Below are positions 19,732-28,156 of a DNA stretch of 64,000 bases, in pieces. A program made the position numbers and the translations under genes. The stretch is from Chryseomonas sp014190935 (GTDB lineage Bacteria > Pseudomonadota > Gammaproteobacteria > Pseudomonadales > Pseudomonadaceae). The stretch spans positions 62,001-126,000 of the forward strand of contig NZ_JACHVV010000002.1 of NCBI RefSeq assembly GCF_014190935.1. Reading direction: 5' to 3'. Position 1 is the first letter of the stretch, and each line of letters opens with the position of its first letter. The notes beneath the pieces were generated by a model. That model was not told where the DNA came from and did no database searches. It worked only from the letters and a program-made list of their open reading frames with translations.

Positions 19732-20742
19732 TCAGCTGCCGGGACGCTCGTGGGCTTCGGGGAAGAAGTAGTCCTGCCAGGAGGCAGCCTGGTGTTTCAG
19801 CACGCCCAGCTCATGCAGCTTCTGGGCGTAGACGAAGGTGCGCTGGGGCTCGACGGTGAAGTCGATCTCCGGGTCCTCGACGATGCGCTGCACCAGGGCC
19901 AGCGGCAGCTTGGAATGTTCGACGCGGATATAGGCCTCCGCGGCCGCGGCCTTGTTGGCACGGATGAAGGCGGCGGCTTCCACCAGGGCGTCATAGAAGG
20001 CGCGGTAGGTCTTGGGATTCTCGTCGTGGAATTTCTCGGTGGTGTAGAGCACGTTGAAGGTGCCCGGTCCGCCGAGGACGTCGTAGCTGCTGAGGATGCG
20101 GTGGACCCGGGGATTCTCCAGCGCCTGGTACTGGAACGGCGGGCTGGAGAAGTGGGTGGTGATCTCTGAACCGCCCGCCATCACGGCGGCACTGGCATCG
20201 GGGTGCGGCAGACTCACGCTGATGGCATCGAATTTCTTGAACTGGGCGTCGCCGAAGAACTTGGCCGTCTCGATCTGCAGGGTGCGCGACTGGAAGCCTA
20301 CGCCCGCCGCCGGCACGGCGATGCGATCCTGGTCGGTCAAATCCTTGATCGACCTGACCTCGGCGCGATTGCTCAACAGGTAGTTGGGCATGGCGCCCAG
20401 GGCGGCGATGGCCTTGACGTTCTGCCGTCCGCGGGTGCGATCCCAGACGGTCAGCATCGGCGGTACTCCGGCGGAGACCACGTCGAGCGAGCCGGCCAAC
20501 AACGCCTCGTTCATGGCGGTGGCGCCGGAGATACTGTTCCAGTCCACCTGGATGTCCAGGCCGGCGGCCTTGCCGTGCTTTTCGATCAATTGCTGATCGC
20601 GCACCACGTCGAGGATCAGATAACCGATGCCGAATTGCTGGGCAATGCTGATCCTGCCCTCGGCGGCAGCGCTGCCCGCGAAGCCCAGGGCACCCACCAC
20701 GGCGGCGACCACCGCCAAGCCCTTCCCTACCCTGCTCATCAT
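19732..20742 (-). CDS. NMT1/TauA-like ABC substrate-binding protein
   Basis: The protein of 336 residues has a signal peptide (to about residue 27, ending SAAA) followed by RISIAQQFGIGYLILDV and an NMT1-type core with ALLAGSLDVVSAGVPP. It contains no Cys. Two adjacent ATGs are possible; the second (20739) has better spacing to GGAG. It is the first gene of the operon that continues with the dioxygenase, ATPase and permease. By context it binds the compound cleaved by the TauD-type enzyme. Confidence 0.87.
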   Translation of the reverse strand: MMSRVGKGLAVVAAVVGALGFAGSAAAEGRISIAQQFGIGYLILDVVRDQQLIEKHGKAAGLDIQVDWNSISGATAMNEALLAGSLDVVSAGVPPMLTVWDRTRGRQNVKAIAALGAMPNYLLSNRAEVRSIKDLTDQDRIAVPAAGVGFQSRTLQIETAKFFGDAQFKKFDAISVSLPHPDASAAVMAGGSEITTHFSSPPFQYQALENPRVHRILSSYDVLGGPGTFNVLYTTEKFHDENPKTYRAFYDALVEAAAFIRANKAAAAEAYIRVEHSKLPLALVQRIVEDPEIDFTVEPQRTFVYAQKLHELGVLKHQAASWQDYFFPEAHERPGS

Positions 20743-20875
20743 CCCGCTCCGTGCCGACTGGCCATCCGAAAGCGTTATAGGCTAATGAGCTGTTATAACT
20801 TTTGGTAAAGACGGAATTTGACTAACGATATGCACGGAGAAGCAAGATCAGCTGAGTTCGATCGCTGGAACGGTT
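20743..20875. promoter_or_regulatory. AT-rich promoter region of the TauA-like operon
   Basis: This stretch is much more AT-rich than the genes and contains GTTATAGG and TTATAAC in inverted arrangement about 20 nt apart (around 20774-20800), upstream of the minus-strand gene at 20742. It probably carries the operon promoter and a regulator site. No assignable consensus is present. Confidence 0.35.
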
Positions 20876-21541
20876 CTAGCCTTCGAGCAGCTGTCGCAGT
20901 CGCCGCACGGCGCTGGCTGGAGTCGTGAGCACCGAACCGCCCCAGGCGGCCTCGCTGGCCGATTGGGCAGCAGTCATGGAGAACTGCGCGAAGCAGAGCA
21001 CGTCATAGTCGCCGCGCAGGCGACCTGCCGCCGCGGCGATAAGGGCGTCATGGCGGGCCTGGTCACCCGCATGCAGGGCTTCGAGCGCGCCTTCGCAAAG
21101 GATCGGCGTGATATCCACCGCCTGGCCGCGGCGGCTTGCCTCGACCTCGAAGTCGTTGACGATGGCCGCACCCGCCGGGCCAAAGGTGGTCAGGGCGGCG
21201 ATGCGTCTGCCGCTAGCCAGGGCCTCCTGCACCATGGCTTCGTTGGGTTTGAGGACCGGTCGCTGATGGCGGCGCTGGCAGGCTTCGATGGCGTTGGAAA
21301 AAGCCGAGCAGGTAAAGAGCACGGCGTCGGCCTGGGCGCGAAAGGCATGCGCGGCCAGATCCTCGATCCGCTGGTCCAGCGCTGGCGTACTGCCGCCAGC
21401 GGTGCTGGCATCCTTGGACAGCGAGTCGTCCCAAAGATCGAAGCGCTGCACCTCGGGCCAACCCTGGGCGAAGGCCGCATTGATGGGGTCGATGGCGATA
21501 CGGGTGGCGTGGATCAGAAAGATCCGTCTGGCAGCGGTCAT
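20876..21541 (-). CDS. Aspartate/glutamate racemase-family protein
   Basis: The 221-residue protein belongs to the Asp/Glu/hydantoin racemase superfamily. A first Cys occurs in LFTCSAFSNAIEAC, and a second candidate Cys in VLCFAQFSMTAAQ is at the place of the second catalytic Cys, although the surrounding motif is not the usual one. Members racemise amino acids or hydantoins, isomerise maleate, or decarboxylate arylmalonates. It follows the RraA-like gene on the same strand by 55 nt. In this neighbourhood a role on a carboxylate such as maleate is conceivable, but it is an inference. Confidence 0.78.
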   Translation of the reverse strand: MTAARRIFLIHATRIAIDPINAAFAQGWPEVQRFDLWDDSLSKDASTAGGSTPALDQRIEDLAAHAFRAQADAVLFTCSAFSNAIEACQRRHQRPVLKPNEAMVQEALASGRRIAALTTFGPAGAAIVNDFEVEASRRGQAVDITPILCEGALEALHAGDQARHDALIAAAAGRLRGDYDVLCFAQFSMTAAQSASEAAWGGSVLTTPASAVRRLRQLLEG

Positions 21542-21596
21542 GGCGAAAGCACTCGTGAAGGGCCGCCTGGAGGGCGGCCGATGGCCGATAAACGCC

Positions 21597-22070
21597 TTAG
21601 TGGGCGTCGAGGATGATCACGCCGTCGGCGTCGGCATAAAGGTGATCACCGCTGCGGATCGTCTGCCCGGCAAAGGTCACCGGCTCGCCGATCTGGCCTT
21701 CGTTGCGCTTGGCCGACTTGCGCGGCGAGACGCCCAGCGCCTTGATGGCCAGCGGCAGTCCCGCCAGCACCGCCTTGTCGCGGACCTGGCCATAGATGAG
21801 CGCGCCCGCCCAACCGTTCCTTACCAGGTCCTCCGCGATGATGTCGCCGAGCAGCGCACAGCGGTCGCTGCCGCCGCCATCGACCACCAGCACGCGTCCC
21901 TCGCCCGGCTGCTGGCTGAGTTCCTTGATGCGCGAGTTGTCCTCGAAGCACCTGACCGTCAGCGCTGGTCCGACGAAATCAGGCCGCCCGCCCAGGTCCT
22001 GGAAGATCGGCTGCAGAACCCGCGCCTGGTCGCCATGCGCGTCGCAGAGGTCGGTGGTCTTGAAGGTCAT
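21597..22070 (-). CDS. RraA-like aldolase (4-hydroxy-4-methyl-2-oxoglutarate aldolase / RNase E regulator fold)
   Basis: The 157-residue product shows the RraA family core: TTDLCDAHGD at the N-terminus, GRVLVVDGGGSDRCALLGD, and NGWAGALIYGQVRD. The family includes metal-dependent aldolases that split 4-hydroxy-4-methyl-2-oxoglutarate or 4-carboxy-4-hydroxy-2-oxoadipate to pyruvate plus pyruvate or oxaloacetate, and the RNase E inhibitor RraA. The neighbourhood of aconitase, citrate-type transporter and decarboxylating dehydrogenase favours the aldolase role. It lies 30 nt downstream of a TerC gene. Confidence 0.82.
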   Translation of the reverse strand: MTFKTTDLCDAHGDQARVLQPIFQDLGGRPDFVGPALTVRCFEDNSRIKELSQQPGEGRVLVVDGGGSDRCALLGDIIAEDLVRNGWAGALIYGQVRDKAVLAGLPLAIKALGVSPRKSAKRNEGQIGEPVTFAGQTIRSGDHLYADADGVIILDAH

Positions 22071-22100
22071 GGTGGTGCTCCTTGATGGTCGAAAGATCGG

Positions 22101-22784
22101 TCAGGCCGTAACCGTTCGCCGTGCCAGCAACTGGCCAGTCACGACCACGATGAGGACGCCGAGGACGCCGGCGGCATAGGGGACCCAGTGCATGTCGCCG
22201 GTACCGAGCCAGCCCTGCAGGAGTTCGTCGCTGGCGATCAGCTTGCCGGCGATCCAGCCGAGCAGGGCCGCGCCGGCCACCACCAGCCAGCGAAACTTCT
22301 CCATGAGCTTCAGGATGAGCTGGCTGCCGAAGATGATGATCGGGATGCTGATGAGCACCCCGGCGACGGCCAGGCCCAGGTGCCCCTGGGCGGCGCCCGC
22401 CACGGCGATGACGTTGTCCAGGCTCATCACCACGTCGGCCACCATGATGATCCAGATGGCCTGGCCCAGGGTGGTACCGGCCTTGACGTCGGCCTCGTCC
22501 TCCTCGGGCAGCAGCAGCTTGATGCCGATCCACAGCAGCAGCACACCGCCCACCACCTTGAGCAGCGGCCAGCCCAGCACGTAGCTGGCAACGAACAGCA
22601 ACAGGATGCGCAGGATGACGGCACCGGCCACGCCACCCAGGATGGCCTTGCGCCGTTGCGCGTCCGGCAGGCGCCGGCAAGCCAGGGCGATGACCACGGC
22701 GTTGTCGCCGCCGAGCAGGATATCGATGATGACGATCTGGAGCAGACTGGTCAGGAAGACCGGATCGGACAGGGCGGTAAGCAA
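22101..22784 (-). CDS. TerC-family integral membrane protein (YjbE-like)
   Basis: The 227-residue protein has about seven membrane helices and the two TerC motifs with acidic residues: DILLGGDNAVVIALA near the start and VADVVMSLDNVIAVAG in the middle. TerC proteins are linked to Mn2+ export or metal loading of secreted enzymes. It is the first gene of a three-gene minus-strand set with the RraA-like and racemase-like genes. I checked the leader for a yybP-ykoY manganese riboswitch and did not find its conserved core. Confidence 0.85.
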   Translation of the reverse strand: MLTALSDPVFLTSLLQIVIIDILLGGDNAVVIALACRRLPDAQRRKAILGGVAGAVILRILLLFVASYVLGWPLLKVVGGVLLLWIGIKLLLPEEDEADVKAGTTLGQAIWIIMVADVVMSLDNVIAVAGAAQGHLGLAVAGVLISIPIIIFGSQLILKLMEKFRWLVVAGAALLGWIAGKLIASDELLQGWLGTGDMHWVPYAAGVLGVLIVVVTGQLLARRTVTA

Positions 22785-22858
22785 GGTGGACCTCGTCTGT
22801 TTGGGGAGCTGACGTCCCTTGGGCAGCAGCGGCCCGCAATGATTTCAGGTCACTAATA

Positions 22859-22884
22859 TTGTCTTTTATATCAATACAGAACAA
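22859..22884. promoter_or_regulatory. Candidate GntR operator in the terC / aconitase divergent region
   Basis: A 26-bp site begins TTGTCTTT and ends CAGAACAA, and matches the ends of sites at 25774 and 29200 (TTGTnTTT on the left, nACAA on the right, same total length). An 8-bp inverted repeat AATATTGT (22855-22862) / ACAATATT (22881-22888) overlaps it. It sits between the divergent genes at 22784 and 23019. Control by the GntR protein at 28157 is inferred. Confidence 0.5.
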
Positions 22885-23018
22885 TATTTGCCAAGCCTGA
22901 AAGCCAGCGTTCGCGGACCGAGAACGCTGTGTTGGCCAGATACCAATTTCCGGGTGATGCCGGCTCTCCTAGCATTCCCCTAGCCCTCCACCCTTCCCGC
23001 AACCGGACCGGATAGCCC

Positions 23019-25706
23019 ATGAAGTTTGCCCTGGATTCCGCCTACACCGGCCAGCTCACCCTCGGCGACCGGCAGTACGCCTATGTCGATCTCAAGCGCC
23101 TGTTCGACGCCGACACCCTGGCCCGCCTGCCCTATTCCCTGCGCCTGCTGGTGGAAAACGTCGCCCGCTGCTTTCCCGAGGCGCTACCGCCGGTGCTGGC
23201 TCGTGCACGCGGCGAAGGCCCGCCGTGCGAAGCGCCCTTCCTGCCCAACCGCCTGATGTTCCATGACACCACCTGCCTGCCGGCCCTGGCCGACTTCGCC
23301 GGCATGCGCGACATGGTGGCCGAACTGGGCGGCGATCCGAGCCGGATGAATCCGCGCATCCCGGCGGTGCTGACCATCGATCACTCGGTGATCGTCGAGC
23401 GCTTCGCCGAGCCGGGCGCGGTGGAAGCCAATCTGGACATCGACTATCGCCGCAACACCGAGCGCTACCAGTTCATCAAGTGGGCGCAGAAGAGCCTGGA
23501 TAATTTCAAGGTGGTGCCACCGGGCACCGGCATCATCCATCAGGTCAACATGGAGTCGCTGGGCACCGTGGTCTGGGAAAGCGAGACCAGCGACGGCCAG
23601 CCGCTGCTGCACCCGGACGACATGGTCGCCACCGACAGCCATACGCCGATGATCAATGCCATCGGCATCCTGGGTTGGGGCGTCGGCGGTCTGGAAGGCC
23701 AGGCGGCCATGCTGGGCGAGCCGGTACCGATCAGCTTTCCCGAGGTCATCGGTATCCGCCTGACCAATGCGCTGCGTCCGGGAGTGACCGCCACCGATCT
23801 TTCCTTGAAAGTCACCCAGTTGCTGCGTCAGCGCGGCGTGGTGGGCAAATTCGTCGAATTCTGCGGACCGGGCCTGTCGGGCCTGAGCTGGGCCGCCCGC
23901 GGCACCCTGTCCAACATGGCACCGGAATACGGCGCGACCGTGGTGTTCTTTCCCTTCGATACGGTGACCATGGAGTACCTCGAGCTCACCGGCCGCAGCC
24001 CCCAACTGCGCGAGCGGGTCGCCGCTTACCTGGAGGTGCAGACTCTGTGGCGCCACGACGAAGATCCCGAGCCCATCTTCACCGAGGTCATCCCGCTGGA
24101 TCTCGCCAGCATCGAGCCCAGCGTGGCCGGTCCGCACCAGCCGCACCAATGGCAGCCATTGGCTGAAGCCGCCAACTCCTTCCGTGCCCAGGTCCGCGCC
24201 GAACCGGATACCGCGCTGATCGCCCGCTCCACCCCTGCCCCGGCGGAGTATTTCGAGCCGAGTTTTGGCCAGCCGCTGACCCACGGCGCCATCTCCATCG
24301 CCGCCATCACCAGTTGCACCAACACCGCCAATCCGAGCCAGATGATCCAGGCCGGACTGCTGGCGCGGCGAGCGCGGATGCGCGGCCTGACGCGCAAGCC
24401 CTGGGTGAAGACCTCGCTTTCCCCCGGCTCTCGGGTGGTGGCCGATTACCTGGGTGAAGCCGATCTGCTGGCCGACTTCGCCGCGCTCGGCTTCGAGCTG
24501 GCCGGCTTCGGCTGCATGACCTGTATCGGCAACTCGGGCAGCTTCGAAGCCCATGTGGAGGCCTTTGCCGACCAGGGTCTGAAGACGGTGGTGGTGCTCT
24601 CGGGCAATCGCAATTTCGAAGGCCGGGTCAATCCCAAGGCGCAATTCGGCTACCTGGCTTCGCCGGCCCTCGTAGTCGCCTATGCCCTCGTCGGCAGTAT
24701 CGACGTCGATCTCGAGCAGGCCGTGCTGGGCCTGGATCAAGCCGGTCAGCCGGTCTACCTGCGCGACCTGATGCCGGACGATGACGACGTCCAGGCCCTG
24801 GTCCGCGCCACGGTGCGGCCCGAACTGTTCCGCCAGCGCAACGCCACCCTCTGGGACGGCACCCACCACTGGCAGGCGTTGTCGGCGGAGGGCAGCGTGC
24901 GCTTTCCCTGGTCACCGAGCTCGACCTATCTGCGCCGTCCGATCTATCTGCAAGGCATCACGCCGGAGCCGCCCGCGTCGCTGGCCGTGCGCGACGCCCG
25001 GGCGCTGATGGTGCTGGGTGACAACATCACCACCGACCACATCTCGCCGGCCAGTGCCATTCCCCTGGACAGCCCGGCCGGCCGCTGGCTGGTGGCCCAT
25101 GGCGAGGCCCCGGAAGACCTCAATCAGTACTCGACGCGCCGTAGCAATCACGAGGTGATGATGCGCGGCGCCTTCGTCAACCGCGCGGTAAAGAATCGCC
25201 TGCTGCCGGAGCATCCTGGCCAGGGTGGCTGGGCGCGGGCAGCCGACGGCGAGGTCTTGCCGGTGTATGACGCGGCCCTCAGCTGGGTCCGCCAGGGCAC
25301 GCCGCTGGTGGTGTTCGCCGGTATCAACTACGGCGCCGGCTCCAGTCGCGACTGGGCCGCAAAGGCCCAGGCCACCCTGGGTGTCCGGCTAGTGGTGGCG
25401 CAAAGCTTCGAGCGTATCCACCGCAGCAACCTGATCGGGATGGGCATCTTTCCGGTGCGCTTCCCCGCTGGACAAGGCGCCAAGAGCCTGTGCCTGACCG
25501 GCGATGAGCGCCTGGACTTCGCCGGCCTGGATGAACTGCGGGTAGGGACCAACCCCATCACGCTGCAGATCACCCGCCCGGACGGCCGGAGTGACAGCGT
25601 CGCCCTGGAACTGCCACTGGATTCCAGTCAGGAAATTCTCTACCTGCGCCAGGGCGGCATCCTGCCCTATGTGGTCCGCAAGATCCTGGGCGAAGAAGGA
25701 CGTTGA
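23019..25706 (+). CDS. Second aconitase-family hydratase (AcnA-like isozyme)
   Basis: The 895-residue protein keeps all three [4Fe-4S] ligands: Cys433 in SCTNTANPS and Cys499/Cys502 in GCMTCIGNSG. The swivel domain GINYGAGSSRDWAAKA is also intact. It differs visibly from acnA at 6232, for example LPALADFAGMRDMVAELGGD in place of the housekeeping sequence. It is followed by carboxylate catabolism and transport genes rather than TCA genes. It may act on citrate/isocitrate imported by the transporter at 26678, or on a related tricarboxylate. It is too AcnA-like to call AcnD/2-methylaconitate-specific. Confidence 0.88.
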   Translation: MKFALDSAYTGQLTLGDRQYAYVDLKRLFDADTLARLPYSLRLLVENVARCFPEALPPVLARARGEGPPCEAPFLPNRLMFHDTTCLPALADFAGMRDMVAELGGDPSRMNPRIPAVLTIDHSVIVERFAEPGAVEANLDIDYRRNTERYQFIKWAQKSLDNFKVVPPGTGIIHQVNMESLGTVVWESETSDGQPLLHPDDMVATDSHTPMINAIGILGWGVGGLEGQAAMLGEPVPISFPEVIGIRLTNALRPGVTATDLSLKVTQLLRQRGVVGKFVEFCGPGLSGLSWAARGTLSNMAPEYGATVVFFPFDTVTMEYLELTGRSPQLRERVAAYLEVQTLWRHDEDPEPIFTEVIPLDLASIEPSVAGPHQPHQWQPLAEAANSFRAQVRAEPDTALIARSTPAPAEYFEPSFGQPLTHGAISIAAITSCTNTANPSQMIQAGLLARRARMRGLTRKPWVKTSLSPGSRVVADYLGEADLLADFAALGFELAGFGCMTCIGNSGSFEAHVEAFADQGLKTVVVLSGNRNFEGRVNPKAQFGYLASPALVVAYALVGSIDVDLEQAVLGLDQAGQPVYLRDLMPDDDDVQALVRATVRPELFRQRNATLWDGTHHWQALSAEGSVRFPWSPSSTYLRRPIYLQGITPEPPASLAVRDARALMVLGDNITTDHISPASAIPLDSPAGRWLVAHGEAPEDLNQYSTRRSNHEVMMRGAFVNRAVKNRLLPEHPGQGGWARAADGEVLPVYDAALSWVRQGTPLVVFAGINYGAGSSRDWAAKAQATLGVRLVVAQSFERIHRSNLIGMGIFPVRFPAGQGAKSLCLTGDERLDFAGLDELRVGTNPITLQITRPDGRSDSVALELPLDSSQEILYLRQGGILPYVVRKILGEEGR

Positions 25707-25711
25707 ACCAG

Positions 25712-25733
25712 GGGCCTCGGTACGCCGAGGCCC
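25712..25733 (+). terminator. Hairpin downstream of the second aconitase
   Basis: GGGCCTCGG (25712-25720) and CCGAGGCCC (25725-25733) form a perfect 9-bp stem with a TACG tetraloop, 5 nt after the stop codon. There is no clear T-tract. It separates the aconitase from the next operon, which has its own operator-like site. Confidence 0.6.
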
Positions 25734-25773
25734 TGACCCACCAGACACACAGAACCTGTCACCCATCTCCAAA

Positions 25774-25799
25774 TTGTATTTCGTGTATTTACAAGACAA
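25774..25799. promoter_or_regulatory. Candidate GntR operator upstream of the SDR-transporter operon
   Basis: The 26-bp site begins TTGTATTTCG and ends TACAAGACAA; an inner TTGTA/TACAA inverted pair is present. It shares its ends and length with the sites at 22859 and 29200. It lies 67 nt upstream of the SDR start in an AT-rich interval. TTGTA...TACAA arrangements are common for GntR-family operators (established), but the link to the local GntR is inferred. Confidence 0.5.
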
Positions 25800-25865
25800 T
25801 CACATTCGTCTTACCGTGCCTTACATGGCTCACGCCCGACAAGAACGACAACAGGAGAGCAACAC

Positions 25866-26609
25866 ATGAGCAAGCGCATCGCCTTCGTTACCGCCGGCAT
25901 GGGCGGACTGGGAACCGCCGTCTGCCAACGCCTGGCCCGGGACGGCTTCACCGTCATCGCCGGCTGTGGTCCGGACTCGCCGCTCAAGGCCGACTGGCTG
26001 GAACAGCAACGCAAGCTGGGCTTCGACTTCATCGCCGCCGAAGGCAACGTGGCCGACTGGGAATCCACCCGCGCCGCCTTCGCCAAGATTCGCGACGAGG
26101 TCGGACCCGTCGATGTCCTGGTCAACAACGCAGGTACCGCCTGCAACGTGGTGTTCCGCGACATGCAGCCAGGCGACTGGCAAACGGTGATCGATACCAA
26201 CCTCAACTCGCTGTTCAACGTCACCCGCCAGGTGATCGACGGCATGACCTCCCGCGGCTGGGGCCGGATCATCAACATCTCTTCGGTCAACGCCCAGCTC
26301 GGTCACGTCGGCCAGGTCAACTACTCGACCGCCAAGTCGGCCATCCGTGGCTTCACCCGCGCTCTAGCCCGCGAACTGGCGGCGCGCGGGGTGACGGTAA
26401 ATACCGTCTCACCTGGCTATATCGCTACGCCCCGACTCAAGGCCCTGACCCGTACCGATCTCATGGATCGCATCGTTCATGAGATTCCGATGCGCCGGCT
26501 GGGTACGCCTGAGGAGATCGCCTCCATGTGCTCCTGGCTGGCGTCGGACGAATCGGCCTTCGCCACCGGCGCGGACTTCTCACTAAATGGCGGTCTCCAC
26601 ATGAGCTGA
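25866..26609 (+). CDS. Short-chain dehydrogenase, acetoacetyl-CoA reductase (PhaB)-like
   Basis: The 247-residue SDR strongly follows the PhaB pattern: TAGMGGLG (cofactor loop, residues 9-16), LVNNAG (85-90), the catalytic Ser140, Tyr153 and Lys157 in VNYSTAKSA, VTVNTVSPGYIATP, and the C-terminal FATGADFSLNGGLHMS. PhaB reduces acetoacetyl-CoA with NADPH. No PHA synthase or thiolase is nearby, so a different 3-oxo substrate from this catabolic cluster is more likely. The ribosome-binding site is GGAGAG. It leads the operon with the CitMHS transporter. Confidence 0.87.
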   Translation: MSKRIAFVTAGMGGLGTAVCQRLARDGFTVIAGCGPDSPLKADWLEQQRKLGFDFIAAEGNVADWESTRAAFAKIRDEVGPVDVLVNNAGTACNVVFRDMQPGDWQTVIDTNLNSLFNVTRQVIDGMTSRGWGRIINISSVNAQLGHVGQVNYSTAKSAIRGFTRALARELAARGVTVNTVSPGYIATPRLKALTRTDLMDRIVHEIPMRRLGTPEEIASMCSWLASDESAFATGADFSLNGGLHMS

Positions 26610-26677
26610 TCGCCACTCCGCCACCGAACACAACGACAACCACAACAAAAGTTGTATTTTGGAACCAGGAGATACAG

Positions 26678-28015
26678 ATGCTCTCTCTGCTCGGCTATGG
26701 AATGATCGTGACCTTCATGGCGCTGATCATGACCAAGCGGCTGCCGCCCTTGGTGGCCTTGACCATCATCCCCATCATCTTCGCCATCATTGGCGGCTTC
26801 GCTCCCGAGATGGGGCCGATGATGATCGATGGGCTGCGCAAGGTCGCGCCTACCGCCATCATGGTGATGTTCGCCATCCTCTACTTCGGCCTGATGTTCG
26901 ATACCGGGCTGTTCGACCCCATCATTCGCACCTTCATCAAGCTGATCAAAGGCGATCCCGCCAAGGCCGTGCTCTTCGCCACCTTGCTGGCCGGCATGGT
27001 TTCCCTGGATGGCGACGGCTCCACCACCTACATGATCACCCTGACCGCCATGCTGCCGCTGTTCCGCCGCTTGCGGCTGAATCCGCTGATCCTGCCCTGC
27101 GTGGTCATTCTCGCCGCCAGCGTCACCAACCTGCTGCCCTGGAGCGGACCCATGGCCCGGGTCGCCGCCGCGCTGCAGGTGGAAACCAGCCAGCTGTTCA
27201 TCCCACTGATCCCGCCGATGATCGTCAGCTTCATCGGGGTCCTGGCGCTGGCTTTCTGGCTGGGGCTGCAGGAGCGTCGCCGTCTTGGCCTGCTCTCGGC
27301 GCCAGGTGGTAATCAACTGCGCGCCACCGGCATGGACGAAGACATGGGTGATCTGCTCACGCTGAGCGATGAAAATGCCGAACTGCGGCGGCCCAAGCTG
27401 TTCTGGTTCAACGCCGTCCTGACGCTGGCGCTGATGACCTGCCTGGTGGTCGAACTGCTGCCGCTGCCGATCCTGTTCATGGTCGCGTTCTGCATCGCCC
27501 TGACCATCAACTACCGGCAGATGGACGAACAGCGCCGGCGTATTTCGGCCCACGCACCCGCAGCCCTGACGCAGATCTCGATCTTCATCGCCGCCGGCAT
27601 CTTCGCCGGTATCCTCTCCGGGACCGGCATGGTCAAGGCGATGTCCGGCTCGCTGCTCTGGGCCCTGCCGGAAAGCTGGGGCAACTACCTGGCGCCCATC
27701 ACCGCGTTGCTGAGCATCCCCGGCACCTTCTTCATGTCCAACGACGCCTTCTACTATGGCGTACTGCCGGTGCTGGCCCACGCGGCCGAGGCCTATGGCA
27801 TCGGCGCGGCGGAGATCGGCAGGGCGTCGCTGATCGGGCAGCCCGTGCACCTGCTCAGCCCGCTGGTGGCGTCCACCTATCTGCTGGTGGGCCTGGCCGG
27901 GGTGGAATTCAGCGACCACCAGAAATACACCATGAAATGGGCGTTCGCCCTGAGCTTCCTGCTCATGGCGGTCTCCATGGCACTGGGCCTGTTCCCGCTG
28001 TACTCGGCCCGCTGA
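26678..28015 (+). CDS. CitMHS-family citrate/metal-tricarboxylate transporter
   Basis: The 445-residue protein has about 11-12 membrane helices and CitMHS features: AGMVSLDGDGSTTYMITLTAMLPL, and PGTFFMSNDAFYYGVLPVL near the C-terminus. The family (CitM, CitH) imports citrate complexed with divalent cations in symport with protons. The ATG at 26678 follows GGAGATACAG; the longer frame upstream overlaps the SDR. It lies 68 nt after the SDR and shares its operator-like site. Transport of citrate or another polycarboxylate fits the aconitase-like neighbour. Confidence 0.88.
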   Translation: MLSLLGYGMIVTFMALIMTKRLPPLVALTIIPIIFAIIGGFAPEMGPMMIDGLRKVAPTAIMVMFAILYFGLMFDTGLFDPIIRTFIKLIKGDPAKAVLFATLLAGMVSLDGDGSTTYMITLTAMLPLFRRLRLNPLILPCVVILAASVTNLLPWSGPMARVAAALQVETSQLFIPLIPPMIVSFIGVLALAFWLGLQERRRLGLLSAPGGNQLRATGMDEDMGDLLTLSDENAELRRPKLFWFNAVLTLALMTCLVVELLPLPILFMVAFCIALTINYRQMDEQRRRISAHAPAALTQISIFIAAGIFAGILSGTGMVKAMSGSLLWALPESWGNYLAPITALLSIPGTFFMSNDAFYYGVLPVLAHAAEAYGIGAAEIGRASLIGQPVHLLSPLVASTYLLVGLAGVEFSDHQKYTMKWAFALSFLLMAVSMALGLFPLYSAR

Positions 28016-28024
28016 CGACCCGGG

Positions 28025-28047
28025 CGACGGCGCGCCCGGTGCCGTCG
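28025..28047 (+). terminator. Hairpin after the CitMHS transporter
   Basis: CGACGGC (28025-28031) and GCCGTCG (28041-28047) form a 7-bp stem with a 9-nt loop, ten nt after the transporter stop codon. No T-tract follows. It may attenuate read-through into the gntR gene. Confidence 0.4.
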
Positions 28048-28156
28048 TCCGCTCCGGGTGGCCGTGGTTATGGTAACGTCAGGGCGATCCGCCAGACCCG
28101 GCTGGCCAGCCTCCTCAGTACCTGCGCTCCGGTACCCGTCGTCCAGAAGACTCCCG

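Noticed and set aside
22785..22900. Possible yybP-ykoY manganese riboswitch before terC
   Set aside because: The leader on the minus strand lacks the conserved GGGGAG core and the paired loop; the GGGGAG string present is on the opposite strand.
25866..26609. Polyhydroxyalkanoate synthesis gene phaB
   Set aside because: The protein is PhaB-like, but no thiolase, PHA synthase or phasin is nearby; the context is a carboxylate catabolic region, so no symbol is assigned.
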